Positions 18,015-27,472 of a stretch of 64,000 bases of DNA are shown piece after piece. Position 1 is the first letter of the stretch; each line of letters begins with the position of its first letter. The DNA lies in assembly GCA_964439395.1 (NCBI GenBank), contig CAYTNV010000012.1, positions 31,410-95,409 of the forward strand, written 5' to 3'. Below the pieces are notes generated by a model. The model saw only the letters and a program-made list of their open reading frames with translations. It searched no databases and was not told the DNA's origin. The translations under genes were made by a program, and so were the position numbers. This stretch comes from JAUUSJ01 sp964439395. GTDB lineage: Bacteria > Bacillota > Clostridia > Lachnospirales > Lachnospiraceae.

Positions 18015-18043
18015 AAGGGATGTGATGTTTTATCATATCCCTT
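18015..18043 (+). terminator. Terminator after tRNA-Thr
   Basis: AAGGGATGTGAT (18015-18026) pairs with ATCATATCCCTT (18032-18043), allowing one G-T pair, followed by TTATATT. Confidence 0.8.
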
Positions 18044-18130
18044 TTATATTATAAAAATATAGATTTTGAAACAATGAAAGCAGACGCCAAAAGGCAGAGA
18101 ACCTATCGACTCTCCACCCTTTTTCCTTTT

Positions 18131-18958
18131 TTACATATTCTCAACAGCCTTCACAGCCTCTTGTAAATACTCCTTTGTCTCTTCCATCTTACCAGCATCA
18201 CAAAGCTTTGCAAGCTCTGGATCAATCGGAAGTCTTCCAAGAATTGGTACATTATATTCCTTCGCTATCTCTTCCAATCCGCTTTCTCCAAAGATTTTTA
18301 ACTCCTTGCCACAATCTGGACAGACAAAATAACTCATATTTTCTACTAATCCAAGAATTGGTACATTCATCATATTAGCCATATTCATTGCCTTTTCTAC
18401 AATCATAGAAACTAATTCCTGAGGGGAAGTTACGATAATAATTCCATCAAGTGGGATAGATTGGAATACAGTAAGCGGCACATCTCCTGTTCCTGGAGGC
18501 ATATCAATAAACATATAATCTATATTAGACCATACTGTCTCCCCCCAGAACTGCTTAATAAGACCTCCTAAAACTGGCCCTCTCCATAAAACTGGATCTG
18601 TCTGATTCTCCAACAATAAATTAACAGAAACTACATCAATTCCCGTATTTGTCATCGCAGGAATAATGAGTCCTTCTGGTGTTCCAAGTAAAGTCTCATC
18701 TAAGCCAAATGCTTTTGGAACAGATGGTCCTGTAACATCTGCATCTAAAATTGCTGTTTTATATCCAGCACGATTCATGCCAACTGCCATGAGAGAAGTA
18801 ACCATGGATTTTCCAACTCCACCCTTACCACTCACAATACCAATTACTTTTTTTACAGAGCTTCTCGCATGAAGCTTTACTAAAAAATCTTCTGGTGAAG
18901 CCTGTCTCTCACTACAGCTTTCACCACAACTGCTGCAATTATGTGTACAATCACTCAT
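18131..18958 (-). CDS. Mrp/ApbC-type P-loop ATPase, iron-sulfur cluster carrier
   Basis: This protein of 275 residues belongs to the Mrp/NBP35/ApbC family, which holds and transfers 4Fe-4S clusters in the cytosol. It has a cysteine-rich N-terminus (CTHNCSSCGESC), a deviant Walker A motif GKGGVGKSMVTSLMA near residues 44-58, the family motif DADVTGPSVPKAFG, the stretch IDYMFIDMPPGTGD, and a C-terminal CPDC pair near residue 212 used for cluster binding at the dimer interface. The start at 18958 has GGAGG nine bases upstream; a reading beginning upstream would use a TTG that overlaps that site. The cytosolic Fe-S enzymes of this window (nifJ, nadA, the siroheme reductase, the radical enzymes' activase) are possible clients. 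Confidence 0.93.
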   Translation of the reverse strand: MSDCTHNCSSCGESCSERQASPEDFLVKLHARSSVKKVIGIVSGKGGVGKSMVTSLMAVGMNRAGYKTAILDADVTGPSVPKAFGLDETLLGTPEGLIIPAMTNTGIDVVSVNLLLENQTDPVLWRGPVLGGLIKQFWGETVWSNIDYMFIDMPPGTGDVPLTVFQSIPLDGIIIVTSPQELVSMIVEKAMNMANMMNVPILGLVENMSYFVCPDCGKELKIFGESGLEEIAKEYNVPILGRLPIDPELAKLCDAGKMEETKEYLQEAVKAVENM

Positions 18959-18999
18959 TCTTTTTTCCTCCAATATTTATATTTATGAAACATGAAATG

Positions 19000-19031
19000 T
19001 CCCGAGAAGAGATAATCTTCGCCTCTCGGGA
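19000..19031. other. Hairpin between the Fe-ADH and Mrp genes
   Basis: TCCCGAGA (19000-19007) and TCTCGGGA (19024-19031) pair around a 16-base loop, 40 bp upstream of the mrp start. There is no clear T-tract. It may be a leader structure or a weak terminator for the upstream gene. Confidence 0.4.
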
Positions 19032-19159
19032 TATAATTCATTCCTTTGATACACTTCTGCCACTCAAATTACTCTCGCCATCTAAAGAGACGAGAAAATT
19101 TTTAATGTATTGGCTTAAAAAAATTCATATTATCACTAGTATCGCCTTATTAAAACTTC

Positions 19160-21121
19160 TTATTCATCCTTCAATGAATCTATCGCTTTTTTTGCTTCAG
19201 CTGCTCTCTTTTCCGCCTCTGCAAGTCTTCTCTGGAGTTCCTCAGCTCTCGCCGCTGCCGCTGCTCGTGCTGTTGCTGCTGCTTTTGCTGCTTCCTCAGC
19301 TTTTTTTGCTTCCTCAGCTGCCAGCTTTGCTGCCTTCTCCACTTCCTCCCTTGCTTTTCTTTCGGCCTCAGCTGCTGCCTGTGCACGCTTAATAGATTCT
19401 AATGGATTATTTATTTCTGGCTTAGAAATAGTAGTTGTGATCTTTGGTTCTACTACCTTTGGCTCCACTTTCTTTGGCTCTTCAATTTTTATAGGCTCTA
19501 CTTTTACTGGCTCTAGCACTTCTTTAACTGGCTCTGGTGCCTTCTTTGCATTCTTCATAATATTAGGCATCTCTACTTTTTTATTCTCCTGCTTAGGTGC
19601 TTTTACCTCTTCCTTTTCTGGCTGTGGAGCAAATAGACTTCTTCCTGCTGGCTTAGATTTTTTCGTCAGCTCTTCTGGTTTTGCCTTTAAAATATTCGGA
19701 ATAACAGTCGTCTTACCTGCTTCCTCTAGGGCAACGCTTGTCTGCTTTTTCGCCTCTGCGGCTTCCTTAGCCGCCTTCTCTCTCGCCATTAAAGCCTTCT
19801 CTCTCGCTTCGCGATAAGCCTTTTCCTTCTCTACTTTTTCCTGTTCCATTACTTTTTTCTTTGCTTCTTCTTTTTTTAGTTCAGCCTGCTCTCGTGCTTT
19901 TTCTTGCTCGACGCGAAGTGCGGCTAATTGCTCCGCCTCTGTCTGTTTTTTCGGCTCAATCACTGCCTCTACTTTTTGAACTGGCTGCTCTTTTTTGTTT
20001 TTCTTAAAGAAGGTAAAAAGTTTTTTCTTCTCCACAGATATAGAATTTAAAAATAACAATTCCATCGTCTCTCTCGTCATAGGGAATGGATAATTTGCAA
20101 GCTTCTTCTCATTACTTAACATGCCATCTACATAGCGATCCAATTCATCTTGTTCTATAGATATAATATCAAATAAAGAATCAATGAATTTAAAGAACGA
20201 TTTCTCATTTCTAAACTCTAAAAGTCGAAGCACCGTTTTTACTTGACTTCTATCTTCATATAAATCAATAAAAGCTGGAAGGAAAATGCCAACTGCGTTT
20301 CCATGTGGAATTCCTTTCTCATATGTCAAATAATAACTCATACCATGTGGAAGTGATGTTCCAGTATGTGAAATTGCCATACCTGCAATAGTGGATGCAA
20401 GAGCTAATGTCTCTGCCTCCTCCTCTGTAGGATCATCCTCAATCAATAATACTTCTTTTACACTTCCCCAAAGATCTAATCCATATTCACTGAGCATACG
20501 ATTAAATGGATCAGCATTTGTATTGAGATAACTTTCTATCAAATGAGCTAACGCATCAATTGCTGTATTTACAAGAAGATCTTTATTTGAAAAATTTAAA
20601 TAGCCAGGATCTACAAGTGCAAGTTCCGGGAATACTTTCTGTGCCATACTCCTCTTCGTCTTCTCATCGTGAAGAGTTAAAATAGCATATGGAGTAGCCT
20701 CGGAACCTGTTCCAGCTGTCGTTGGAACTTCTACAACTGGAAGTGCCTTAAGAGGAGTAGGATTATATAAATCTTTTGCTTTTTTATCTGGATTCGCAAT
20801 TAAGACAGCAATTGCCTTCGCTGCATCCATTGGAGAGCCCCCTCCAATACCAATGACATAGTCTACATTTTCTTCTTTACCTACCTGAGCTGCTTTTGTA
20901 ACATTTTCAAGTGACGGATTTTGCTCTATAGAATCAAATATAACATATAAAACTCCCTGTGAACTTAACGCCTCTGTAACATCCTTCAAAGAACCATTTT
21001 GCTTGGAAGAATTTGCTCCTGTCACAATCAAAGCCTTTGTCCCAAAAGAAGCTAATTCTGTCATATAAGTAGAAACACAGTCCTTTTGTACATGTATTTT
21101 AGTTGGAATATAGAAATTCAT
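19160..21121 (-). CDS. Iron-containing alcohol dehydrogenase with a long coiled-coil C-terminal extension
   Basis: The protein has 653 residues from the ATG at 21121; an ATG three codons earlier has no usable spacing. Residues 1-365 are an Fe-ADH domain with the NAD site GIGGGSPMDAAKA, PTTAGTGSEATP, and metal ligands in DALAHLIES, LPHGMSYY and GIPHGN. Fe-ADH proteins normally end near 380-400 residues. Here about 290 residues follow, rich in Ala, Glu, Lys and Pro: a coiled coil (about 395-465), a Pro/Lys/Glu-rich linker with two short PNI(L/M)K motifs, and a final Ala-rich helix (about 580-650) like TolA. The frame is continuous and no second start is needed. Substrate and role of the tail are unknown. 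Confidence 0.85.
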   Translation of the reverse strand: MNFYIPTKIHVQKDCVSTYMTELASFGTKALIVTGANSSKQNGSLKDVTEALSSQGVLYVIFDSIEQNPSLENVTKAAQVGKEENVDYVIGIGGGSPMDAAKAIAVLIANPDKKAKDLYNPTPLKALPVVEVPTTAGTGSEATPYAILTLHDEKTKRSMAQKVFPELALVDPGYLNFSNKDLLVNTAIDALAHLIESYLNTNADPFNRMLSEYGLDLWGSVKEVLLIEDDPTEEEAETLALASTIAGMAISHTGTSLPHGMSYYLTYEKGIPHGNAVGIFLPAFIDLYEDRSQVKTVLRLLEFRNEKSFFKFIDSLFDIISIEQDELDRYVDGMLSNEKKLANYPFPMTRETMELLFLNSISVEKKKLFTFFKKNKKEQPVQKVEAVIEPKKQTEAEQLAALRVEQEKAREQAELKKEEAKKKVMEQEKVEKEKAYREAREKALMAREKAAKEAAEAKKQTSVALEEAGKTTVIPNILKAKPEELTKKSKPAGRSLFAPQPEKEEVKAPKQENKKVEMPNIMKNAKKAPEPVKEVLEPVKVEPIKIEEPKKVEPKVVEPKITTTISKPEINNPLESIKRAQAAAEAERKAREEVEKAAKLAAEEAKKAEEAAKAAATARAAAAARAEELQRRLAEAEKRAAEAKKAIDSLKDE

Positions 21122-21212
21122 GCTCCTCATCTCCTTTTTCTTGTATCTAAAATATAAAAATATATCTTATTATTCATCATTTTTGTTACCTTAAAAATTT
21201 ACTCCCCAACTA

Positions 21213-21286
21213 AAGTATACTCTTCGAGTATACTGCTTTCTATGCCCTACGGGCAAGAAACAACTTTGTTGTTTCATAATGTATAT
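21213..21286. repeat. Palindromic repeat element, copy 1
   Basis: An AGTATACTCTTCGAGTATACT palindrome-like lead is followed by the two stem-loops TGCCCTACGGGCA and AAACAACTTTGTTGTTT and then ATAATGTATA. The same order of parts occurs at 42735-42804 and twice at 47217-47350. It lies between two minus-strand genes. Confidence 0.7.
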
Positions 21287-21318
21287 TATATGGTATAATT
21301 CGCTGTTTTTCAACCAAT

Positions 21319-22299
21319 TTATTCTCCATCTACTGGAAAAATGATATGTTCCTGTCTTCTTATCTCATCCATTACCATAAGCTCCATCTTAGAATGATAT
21401 AAATACGGATGATGAATTGAATTTTTTTCTATTAAATTAGTAAATTCTCGAACTTCATAGCACATATTATTCTCTTCTTTTTCTATCTGAATTACTTCTT
21501 TTCTTCCATCTCTATAAGACAGCGTAATCTCTCTTGGATCTGCAATCTCATCAATCAACATTGCTGCCTGTTCTCCTTGAATCTCACTCGGAAGATTCGA
21601 GGCTGTAATCTTTGAATATATAACCTCCGCCTGCATATCCTCATAATCCAATAGAGCTGTTCCCGAACCTTCAAACCCATTTCCTAGCTTTACACTCATA
21701 CTCTTAATTTTAACTGGAAGTCCAAATAAGACAACCATCGGATGGACACAATAAACGCCGATATCCATCAAAGCCGCATTGGATAATTCTGGATTAAAAG
21801 CATTTTCCAAAATTCCATTTTTGAATTTATCATAACGTCTGGAATATTGACATTTTCTAAAAGTCACCCTTCTTATTTTTCCAAGTTTAGGAAGCAACTC
21901 TTTTATCTTCAAAAATCCTGGATCTTGCGCTGAGCGCATTGCCTCCAATAGCACAACTTCATTTTTATGCGCTTCATTAATCATCGCTATCAATTCTTTC
22001 TCATTCGATGCGATCGTTTTCTCACAAATGACATGCTTCTTATGCTGCATCATACAAATACTCTGTCTGGCATGTAAACTATTTGGGCTTGCAATATAGA
22101 CTGCATCAATTTCACTACAATTTCCCATTTTTTCCAAATCATCAAATACTAGCTTTGCTCCGTATTGGTCTGCATATTTTTTAGCTTTCTCTAAGGAACG
22201 AGAATAAACTGCTACTAGCTTCATCTTCTTACCTTTACTAGCTGCATCAATAAAAGAATCTGTCACAAAGTTTGTCCCTATTACCGCAAAATTTATCAT
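21319..22299 (-). CDS. Gfo/Idh/MocA-family oxidoreductase
   Basis: The protein has 326 residues. The N-terminal Rossmann fold begins INFAVIGTNFVTDSFIDAA, with the usual GxG glycine order altered to GTNFV. The family motif CEKTIASN (normally EKP) lies near residue 93, and YIASPNSLHARQ near 70. The C-terminal part has the alpha/beta fold of the family. It probably oxidises or reduces a sugar or cyclitol with NAD(P); the substrate is unknown. The closest informal match is to GFO/IDH proteins of lactic bacteria and Clostridia that stand alone, as this one does. It has repeat element copy 1 downstream and a 340-bp gap upstream. Confidence 0.85.
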   Translation of the reverse strand: MINFAVIGTNFVTDSFIDAASKGKKMKLVAVYSRSLEKAKKYADQYGAKLVFDDLEKMGNCSEIDAVYIASPNSLHARQSICMMQHKKHVICEKTIASNEKELIAMINEAHKNEVVLLEAMRSAQDPGFLKIKELLPKLGKIRRVTFRKCQYSRRYDKFKNGILENAFNPELSNAALMDIGVYCVHPMVVLFGLPVKIKSMSVKLGNGFEGSGTALLDYEDMQAEVIYSKITASNLPSEIQGEQAAMLIDEIADPREITLSYRDGRKEVIQIEKEENNMCYEVREFTNLIEKNSIHHPYLYHSKMELMVMDEIRRQEHIIFPVDGE

Positions 22300-22551
22300 A
22301 TGACTCTGTCCGCTCTCTTTCTATTTTTCTTATATTTTCGTATGTTTTACTGTTTTTAGTATACATCTATGAGAGCAAAAATGCAACGAAGGTATAAAGA
22401 CAATTTTCTTATAAAAAAGTCAGAAAGAAATTTATAAAACAACTCTTCCTCTGGCTTTTCATATTATTGTTCAATTTCTTTCCATACTGCATAGAACTTT
22501 GTAATTCTTACCTGTTCCATCTTTTCATATCTTTTCTCCAAATAAAAATCC
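22300..22551. other. Intergenic stretch upstream of the Gfo/Idh/MocA gene
   Basis: Apart from the nifJ terminator at its upper end, the stretch holds only a loose inverted pair (AAAAAGTCAGA near 22415 with TCTGGCTTTT near 22450), possibly a weak terminator. No reading frame with a ribosome binding site is seen. Confidence 0.4.
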
Positions 22552-22573
22552 CCTCAGAACAACTGTCCTGAGG
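22552..22573 (-). terminator. Intrinsic terminator of nifJ
   Basis: CCTCAG (22552-22557) and CTGAGG (22568-22573) pair; the minus strand then reads GGATTTTTATTT. It lies 70 bp below the nifJ stop. Confidence 0.75.
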
Positions 22574-22640
22574 AGATTCCTATTTAAATCTTATCAAACT
22601 CTTCTATAAAATTATATTGTGAATCTCTATGCTAAAATTA

Positions 22641-25600
22641 TTATTTACCAGCAAGTTTCACTAACTTCTCATATTTAGCCTTAGCTGTCTTTTCAGCGAA
22701 TGCAAATAATTCTTTTGCTCTCTCTGGGTTCTGACGAGCAAGTGCGTTATAACGTACCTCGTTAGCTAAGAAGTCTTGGTAATCTTTTGTAGGAGCCTTG
22801 CTGTCTAACTGGAATGGATTCTTGCCTTCTGCTGCACGACGTGGGTCGAAGCGGAATAAGTGCCAGTATCCTGTCTCAACAGCTTTCTTCTCTTCTGTCT
22901 GAGCAATCTTCATACCGCCCTTGATACCATGGTTGATACATGGAGCGTAAGCGATAATTAATGATGGTCCCTCGTAAGCTTCTGCCTCAGCGATAGCTTT
23001 AACCATCTGGTTGTAATCAGCACCCTGAGCGATCTGTGCTACGTAGATATACTCATAGCTCATAGCGATAGCTGCAAGGTCTTTCTTCTTAACTTCTTTA
23101 CCAGCTGCTGCGAACTGAGCGATAGCACCTGTTGGAGTAGCCTTAGATGCCTGTCCACCTGTATTAGAGTAAACCTCTGTATCGAATACCATAATATTGA
23201 TATCCTCGTGAGATGCTAATACATGGTCAACTCCACCGTAACCGATATCATAAGCCCATCCGTCACCACCGAAGATCCACTGGGATTTCTTAGATAACAT
23301 ATCTTTGTCTTTTAAGATTTCCTGGCAAGCGTCACATCCACAAGCCTCTAAAGCTGCTACTAATTCTTTTGTAGCTGCTCCGTTTGTGGAACCACATGTA
23401 AATGTCTCAACGTATTTTGCTGCTGCTGCTTTGATAGCTTCGTCGTCTGTATTAGCTGCTAAAGCTTCTACTTTCTCTTTTAATGTTCCTCTTAATGCCT
23501 TCTGAGCTAAGAACATACCGAAACCAAACTCAGCATTATCTTCGAATAAGGAGTTAGCCCAAGCTGGTCCCTTACCTTCTTTGTTAACTGTATATGGAGT
23601 TGCTGGTGAAGAACCTGCCCAAATAGAGGAACATCCTGTTGCGTTAGCAACCATCATTCTGTCACCGAATAACTGTGTAATTAATTTAGCATAAGGTGTC
23701 TCACCACAACCTGCACAAGCTCCGGAGAACTCAAGTAATGGCTGTTTGAACTGACTTCCCTTAACTGTTGTCTCTTTGAATTTAGCAATAACGTCTTCCT
23801 TAACTGGTAAGCTCTGGCCATACTCGTAAACTTCCTGCTGAGCCATCTGAGAATCTAAGCCTTCCATTGTTAAAGCTTTCGCACCTTTCTTTCCTGGACA
23901 GATGTTTACACAAGATCCACATCCTGTACAGTCAAGAACTGTTACTGTCATTGTAAATTTGTATGCTGGCATACCGTTCATATTAGAAACTTTAGTAGCT
24001 GCTGGAGCATTTGCTGCTTCTTCCTCAGATAAAGCGATTGGACGGATACATGCATGTGGACATACATAAGAACAGAAGTTACACTGGATACAATTATCTG
24101 GATTCCACATAGGAACATCAACTGCTACACCACGTTTCTCATATGCTGCAGATCCCTGAGGAGCTGTACCATCTGCATACTCAACGAATGCGGATACTGG
24201 TAAAGAGTTACCATCCTGTGCATTGATATAGTTCTGTACATTATTCACGTAATCTACAAGGTCTTTTCTATCACCTGTTACTGTCTTTGCCAAGCTTACT
24301 GGCTCACAATCAGCCCACTCAGGTTTAACTGTAACTTCAACAACGCCCTGAGCACCGCGCTCGATAGCGTCATGGTTCATCTTAACGATTGCATCACCCT
24401 TCTTGCTGTAAGAAGCTGTTGCAGCATCTTTCATGTATTTGATTGCATCTTCCTCAGGAATAATTCCAGAAAGTTTGAAGAATGCAGACTGAAGAACTGT
24501 ATTGATACGTCCGCCAAGTCCGATTTCTTTACCAATCTTAATACCGTCGATTACGTAGAATTTAATATTATGCTTAGCCATATAAGCTTTAACCTGTCCT
24601 GGTAATCTCTCTTCGATCTCATCAGTATCCCAGCTGCAGTTTAATAAGAATGTTCCGCCATCTTTCAAATCCTGTACCATATTATATTTTGTAATATAAG
24701 CAGGGTTATGGCAAGCTACAAAGTTAGCTTTGTTAATTAAGTATGTTGCTCTGATAGGGTCTTTACCAAAACGAAGGTGAGAAATTGTAACACCACCAGA
24801 CTTCTTAGAGTCATAATCAAAGTAAGCCTGAGCATACATATCTGTATGGTCACCAATAATCTTGATGGAGTTCTTATTAGCACCTACAGTACCATCAGCT
24901 CCAAGTCCCCAGAATTTACAGCTAATTGTGCTCTCTGGAGTTGTATCAACAGGCTCACCAGCGTCAAGAGATAATCCTGTAACATCATCCTTGATACCGA
25001 TTGTAAACTGCTGTTTCTCTGTATTATTGTATACTGCAATAATCTGAGCAGGTGTTGTATCTTTAGAACCTAATCCGTAACGTCCTGTTGTAATCTGAAC
25101 ATCGTTAAACTTAGTTCCTCTTAATGCAGCTACAACGTCTAAGTATAATGGCTCACCCATTGCACCTGGCTCTTTTGTTCTATCCAATACGCTGATTAAT
25201 TTAGCTGTCTCAGGAATAGCCTCTACTAATTTCTCAGGTAGGAATGGTCTATATAATCTAACTTTTACAAGACCAACCTTCTCGCCTGCTGCCATCATAT
25301 GGTCGATTGTTTCTTGAATTGTATCACATACAGAACCCATAGCGATGATAACTTTCTCTGCATCAGGAGCTCCGTAGTAATTGAATAATTTGTAGTCTGT
25401 ACCGATCTTAGCGTTCACTTTATCCATGTACTCTTCTACGATACCAGGGATTGCATTGTAGTATGTGTTACAAGCTTCTCTTGCCTGGAAGAATACGTCA
25501 GGGTTCTGAGCAGAACCGCGAAGTACTGGATGCTCTGGGTTAAGAGCACGACGACGGAAGTCATTGATTGCATCCATGTCTACCATCTCTTTTAAGTCAT

Positions 25601-26165
25601 CATAATCCCACATCTCGATTTTTTGAATTTCGTGAGAAGTTCTGAATCCATCAAAGAAATGTAAGAAAGGAACACGTCCCTTAATTGTAGCAAGATGTGC
25701 AACTGCTCCAAGGTCCATAACCTCCTGAACGTTTGAACTACAAAGCATAGCAAATCCTGTTCCACGACAGGCATAGATGTCACCATGATCACCGAAGATA
25801 CATAATGCATGTGTTGCCAATGTACGAGCGGATACGTTGATTACACATGGTAATAACTCACCAGCAATCTTGTACATATTAGGAATCATGAGTAATAATC
25901 CCTGAGATGCTGTATAAGTTGTTGTAAGAGCACCAGCCTGTAAAGCACCGTGTACAGTACCAGCTGCACCAGCCTCAGACTGCATCTCTGCCATCTTTAC
26001 TGTGTTTCCGAAAATATTCTTTCTTCCTTCTGTTGCCCATTTGTCTGTTGACTCAGCCATAGGTGAGGATGGTGTAATAGGATAAATAGCTGCTACATCT
26101 GTAAACGCATAAGAAGCATGAGCTGCAGCTGTATTACCATCCATGGTTTTCATTTTTCTTGCCAT
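22641..26165 (-). CDS. nifJ: Pyruvate:ferredoxin (flavodoxin) oxidoreductase
   Basis: This 1174-residue single-chain PFOR, the usual length, oxidises pyruvate to acetyl-CoA and CO2 and reduces ferredoxin in the cytosol. Domain order: N-terminal pyrimidine-binding domain (DGNTAAAHASYAFTDVAAIYPITPSSPMAE), CoA-binding middle domain, a two-cluster ferredoxin domain (CIQCNFCSYVCPHACI and CTGCGSCVNICPG, about residues 690-770), and the TPP domain with CAGCGETPYAKL, CSSIWAGSSP and the GDGWAYDIGYGG magnesium site. A further cysteine for the proximal cluster is in TFTCGSTNG. The start has AGGAGGAGAATACACA upstream. Codon use is unusually biased for its neighbourhood (G/C-ending codons), as expected for a highly expressed gene. 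Confidence 0.98.
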   Translation of the reverse strand: MARKMKTMDGNTAAAHASYAFTDVAAIYPITPSSPMAESTDKWATEGRKNIFGNTVKMAEMQSEAGAAGTVHGALQAGALTTTYTASQGLLLMIPNMYKIAGELLPCVINVSARTLATHALCIFGDHGDIYACRGTGFAMLCSSNVQEVMDLGAVAHLATIKGRVPFLHFFDGFRTSHEIQKIEMWDYDDLKEMVDMDAINDFRRRALNPEHPVLRGSAQNPDVFFQAREACNTYYNAIPGIVEEYMDKVNAKIGTDYKLFNYYGAPDAEKVIIAMGSVCDTIQETIDHMMAAGEKVGLVKVRLYRPFLPEKLVEAIPETAKLISVLDRTKEPGAMGEPLYLDVVAALRGTKFNDVQITTGRYGLGSKDTTPAQIIAVYNNTEKQQFTIGIKDDVTGLSLDAGEPVDTTPESTISCKFWGLGADGTVGANKNSIKIIGDHTDMYAQAYFDYDSKKSGGVTISHLRFGKDPIRATYLINKANFVACHNPAYITKYNMVQDLKDGGTFLLNCSWDTDEIEERLPGQVKAYMAKHNIKFYVIDGIKIGKEIGLGGRINTVLQSAFFKLSGIIPEEDAIKYMKDAATASYSKKGDAIVKMNHDAIERGAQGVVEVTVKPEWADCEPVSLAKTVTGDRKDLVDYVNNVQNYINAQDGNSLPVSAFVEYADGTAPQGSAAYEKRGVAVDVPMWNPDNCIQCNFCSYVCPHACIRPIALSEEEAANAPAATKVSNMNGMPAYKFTMTVTVLDCTGCGSCVNICPGKKGAKALTMEGLDSQMAQQEVYEYGQSLPVKEDVIAKFKETTVKGSQFKQPLLEFSGACAGCGETPYAKLITQLFGDRMMVANATGCSSIWAGSSPATPYTVNKEGKGPAWANSLFEDNAEFGFGMFLAQKALRGTLKEKVEALAANTDDEAIKAAAAKYVETFTCGSTNGAATKELVAALEACGCDACQEILKDKDMLSKKSQWIFGGDGWAYDIGYGGVDHVLASHEDINIMVFDTEVYSNTGGQASKATPTGAIAQFAAAGKEVKKKDLAAIAMSYEYIYVAQIAQGADYNQMVKAIAEAEAYEGPSLIIAYAPCINHGIKGGMKIAQTEEKKAVETGYWHLFRFDPRRAAEGKNPFQLDSKAPTKDYQDFLANEVRYNALARQNPERAKELFAFAEKTAKAKYEKLVKLAGK

Positions 26166-26655
26166 TGTGTATTCTCCTCCTAAATTTTTTAGCCCACGTA
26201 TAGCAGTCAGCCATACATGATAGAGTGTTAATATTAATCAGGTAGCTTTTAGACCTACCTAATGCATATTCTTATTGTACACTATTTCTCAAAACTTTTA
26301 AAGAGATTTTTTATCTTTTTTACAATTTTAGATAAAAATTTAACGAAGTTTTGACAATTCGTCTCTATACTGTGTACTGTATACAATATTCTTGTATACT
26401 TCTATTATACATCTTTTTCAAAATTATGGTATTGACTTTTTTAACAATCTTTTGAATTTTTTTTAGTTATTTTTATTTATTTTTTATTTTCTTTTCTTCT
26501 TATTGAGAAAAGTTGAAATTAAGGTTTCACAGTTGCACAATTTTTTTAATTGTGAATTCTAGTAATAACCTCCAAAAAAAGAATGTTAGTTACTTCTACT
26601 TAAAATTTTATATTTCTAACTTATCTCATCTAATCTTATAAAAACATAAATAAAA
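26166..26655 (-). promoter_or_regulatory. Long upstream region of nifJ
   Basis: About 490 bp without a gene. It contains an inverted repeat AGGTAG-N9-CTACCT at 26240-26260, about 75 bp before the nifJ start, and a TATAAT on the minus strand at 26404-26409 without a clear -35. The rest is very AT-rich homopolymer. A long leader or a more distal promoter is possible. Confidence 0.4.
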
Positions 26656-26705
26656 AATAGATGAATATGATTTTTCCCTTCCGTTTATTATCATACCCAT
26701 CTATT
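26656..26705 (-). terminator. Intrinsic terminator of the cyclophilin gene
   Basis: AATAGATG and TATGAT on the left pair with ATCATA and CATCTATT on the right around a 20-base loop. The minus strand then reads TTTTTTATTT. Confidence 0.7.
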
Positions 26706-26725
26706 CTTTCTAATATTTTAAACAA

Positions 26726-27247
26726 TTAACATTTTTCTGGCTCTCCGTACTCCTCACCAAATGTATCCACCGTCACAGATTCCATTACTTGCTCTTCTAA
26801 TGGACGATCCTGAAAATTAGTTCTCACAGTTGCAATCTTATCTACAACATCCATTCCTTCAAGCACCTTACCAAACGCCGCATACTGGCCATCTAAATGC
26901 GGAGATGTCTTATGCATAATAAAGAACTGAGATCCAGCAGAATTTGGCATCATGGAACGCGCCATAGAGATAACACCCTCTGTATGTTTTAACTGATTGG
27001 AGAAACCATTCATAGAAAATTCCCCCTTAATCTGATAACCAGGACCACCCATTCCATTTCCCTGTGGACATCCACCTTGAATCATAAATCCTGGGATAAC
27101 TCTGTGAAAAATTAAACCATCATAGTATCCTTTTTGTACGAGAGAGATAAAGTTTTTTACTGTATTTGGTGCGATTTCTGGATAGAGTTCCACTTTAATC
27201 TGATCACCATTTTCCATTGTTATTGTTACGATTGGATTCTTAGCCAA
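26726..27247 (-). CDS. Cyclophilin-type peptidyl-prolyl cis-trans isomerase
   Basis: This 173-residue cytosolic prolyl isomerase contains the core cyclophilin motifs FHRVIPGFMIQGG (catalytic Arg), GSQFFIM and FGKVLEGMDVV. The frame is open to an ATG at 27340, but that start has no ribosome binding site and would add an atypical basic leader. A TTG at 27247 has AAGGATGG seven bases upstream and gives MAKNPIVTITMENG, the common start of clostridial cyclophilins, so I place the start there. A downstream terminator marks a single-gene unit. Confidence 0.92.
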   Translation of the reverse strand: MAKNPIVTITMENGDQIKVELYPEIAPNTVKNFISLVQKGYYDGLIFHRVIPGFMIQGGCPQGNGMGGPGYQIKGEFSMNGFSNQLKHTEGVISMARSMMPNSAGSQFFIMHKTSPHLDGQYAAFGKVLEGMDVVDKIATVRTNFQDRPLEEQVMESVTVDTFGEEYGEPEKC

Positions 27248-27472
27248 AATAAAACCATCCTTTCTTTCCTTAAATTTTATTCGTTTTTCCATTTTACTAC
27301 AGAACTTAATTTTGTGCAACTTTAGTTTTTCAAATATCATTCTGGCTTTTCGTCCATGCTATACAGGCTATTATATAATAAGACCTAGTATACAGAACCA
27401 TAAACTTTGACATTTTTTTTTGCTTCTGCTACAATAACTCCATAAAGCTTTGAAAGGATTATAATTATATTT

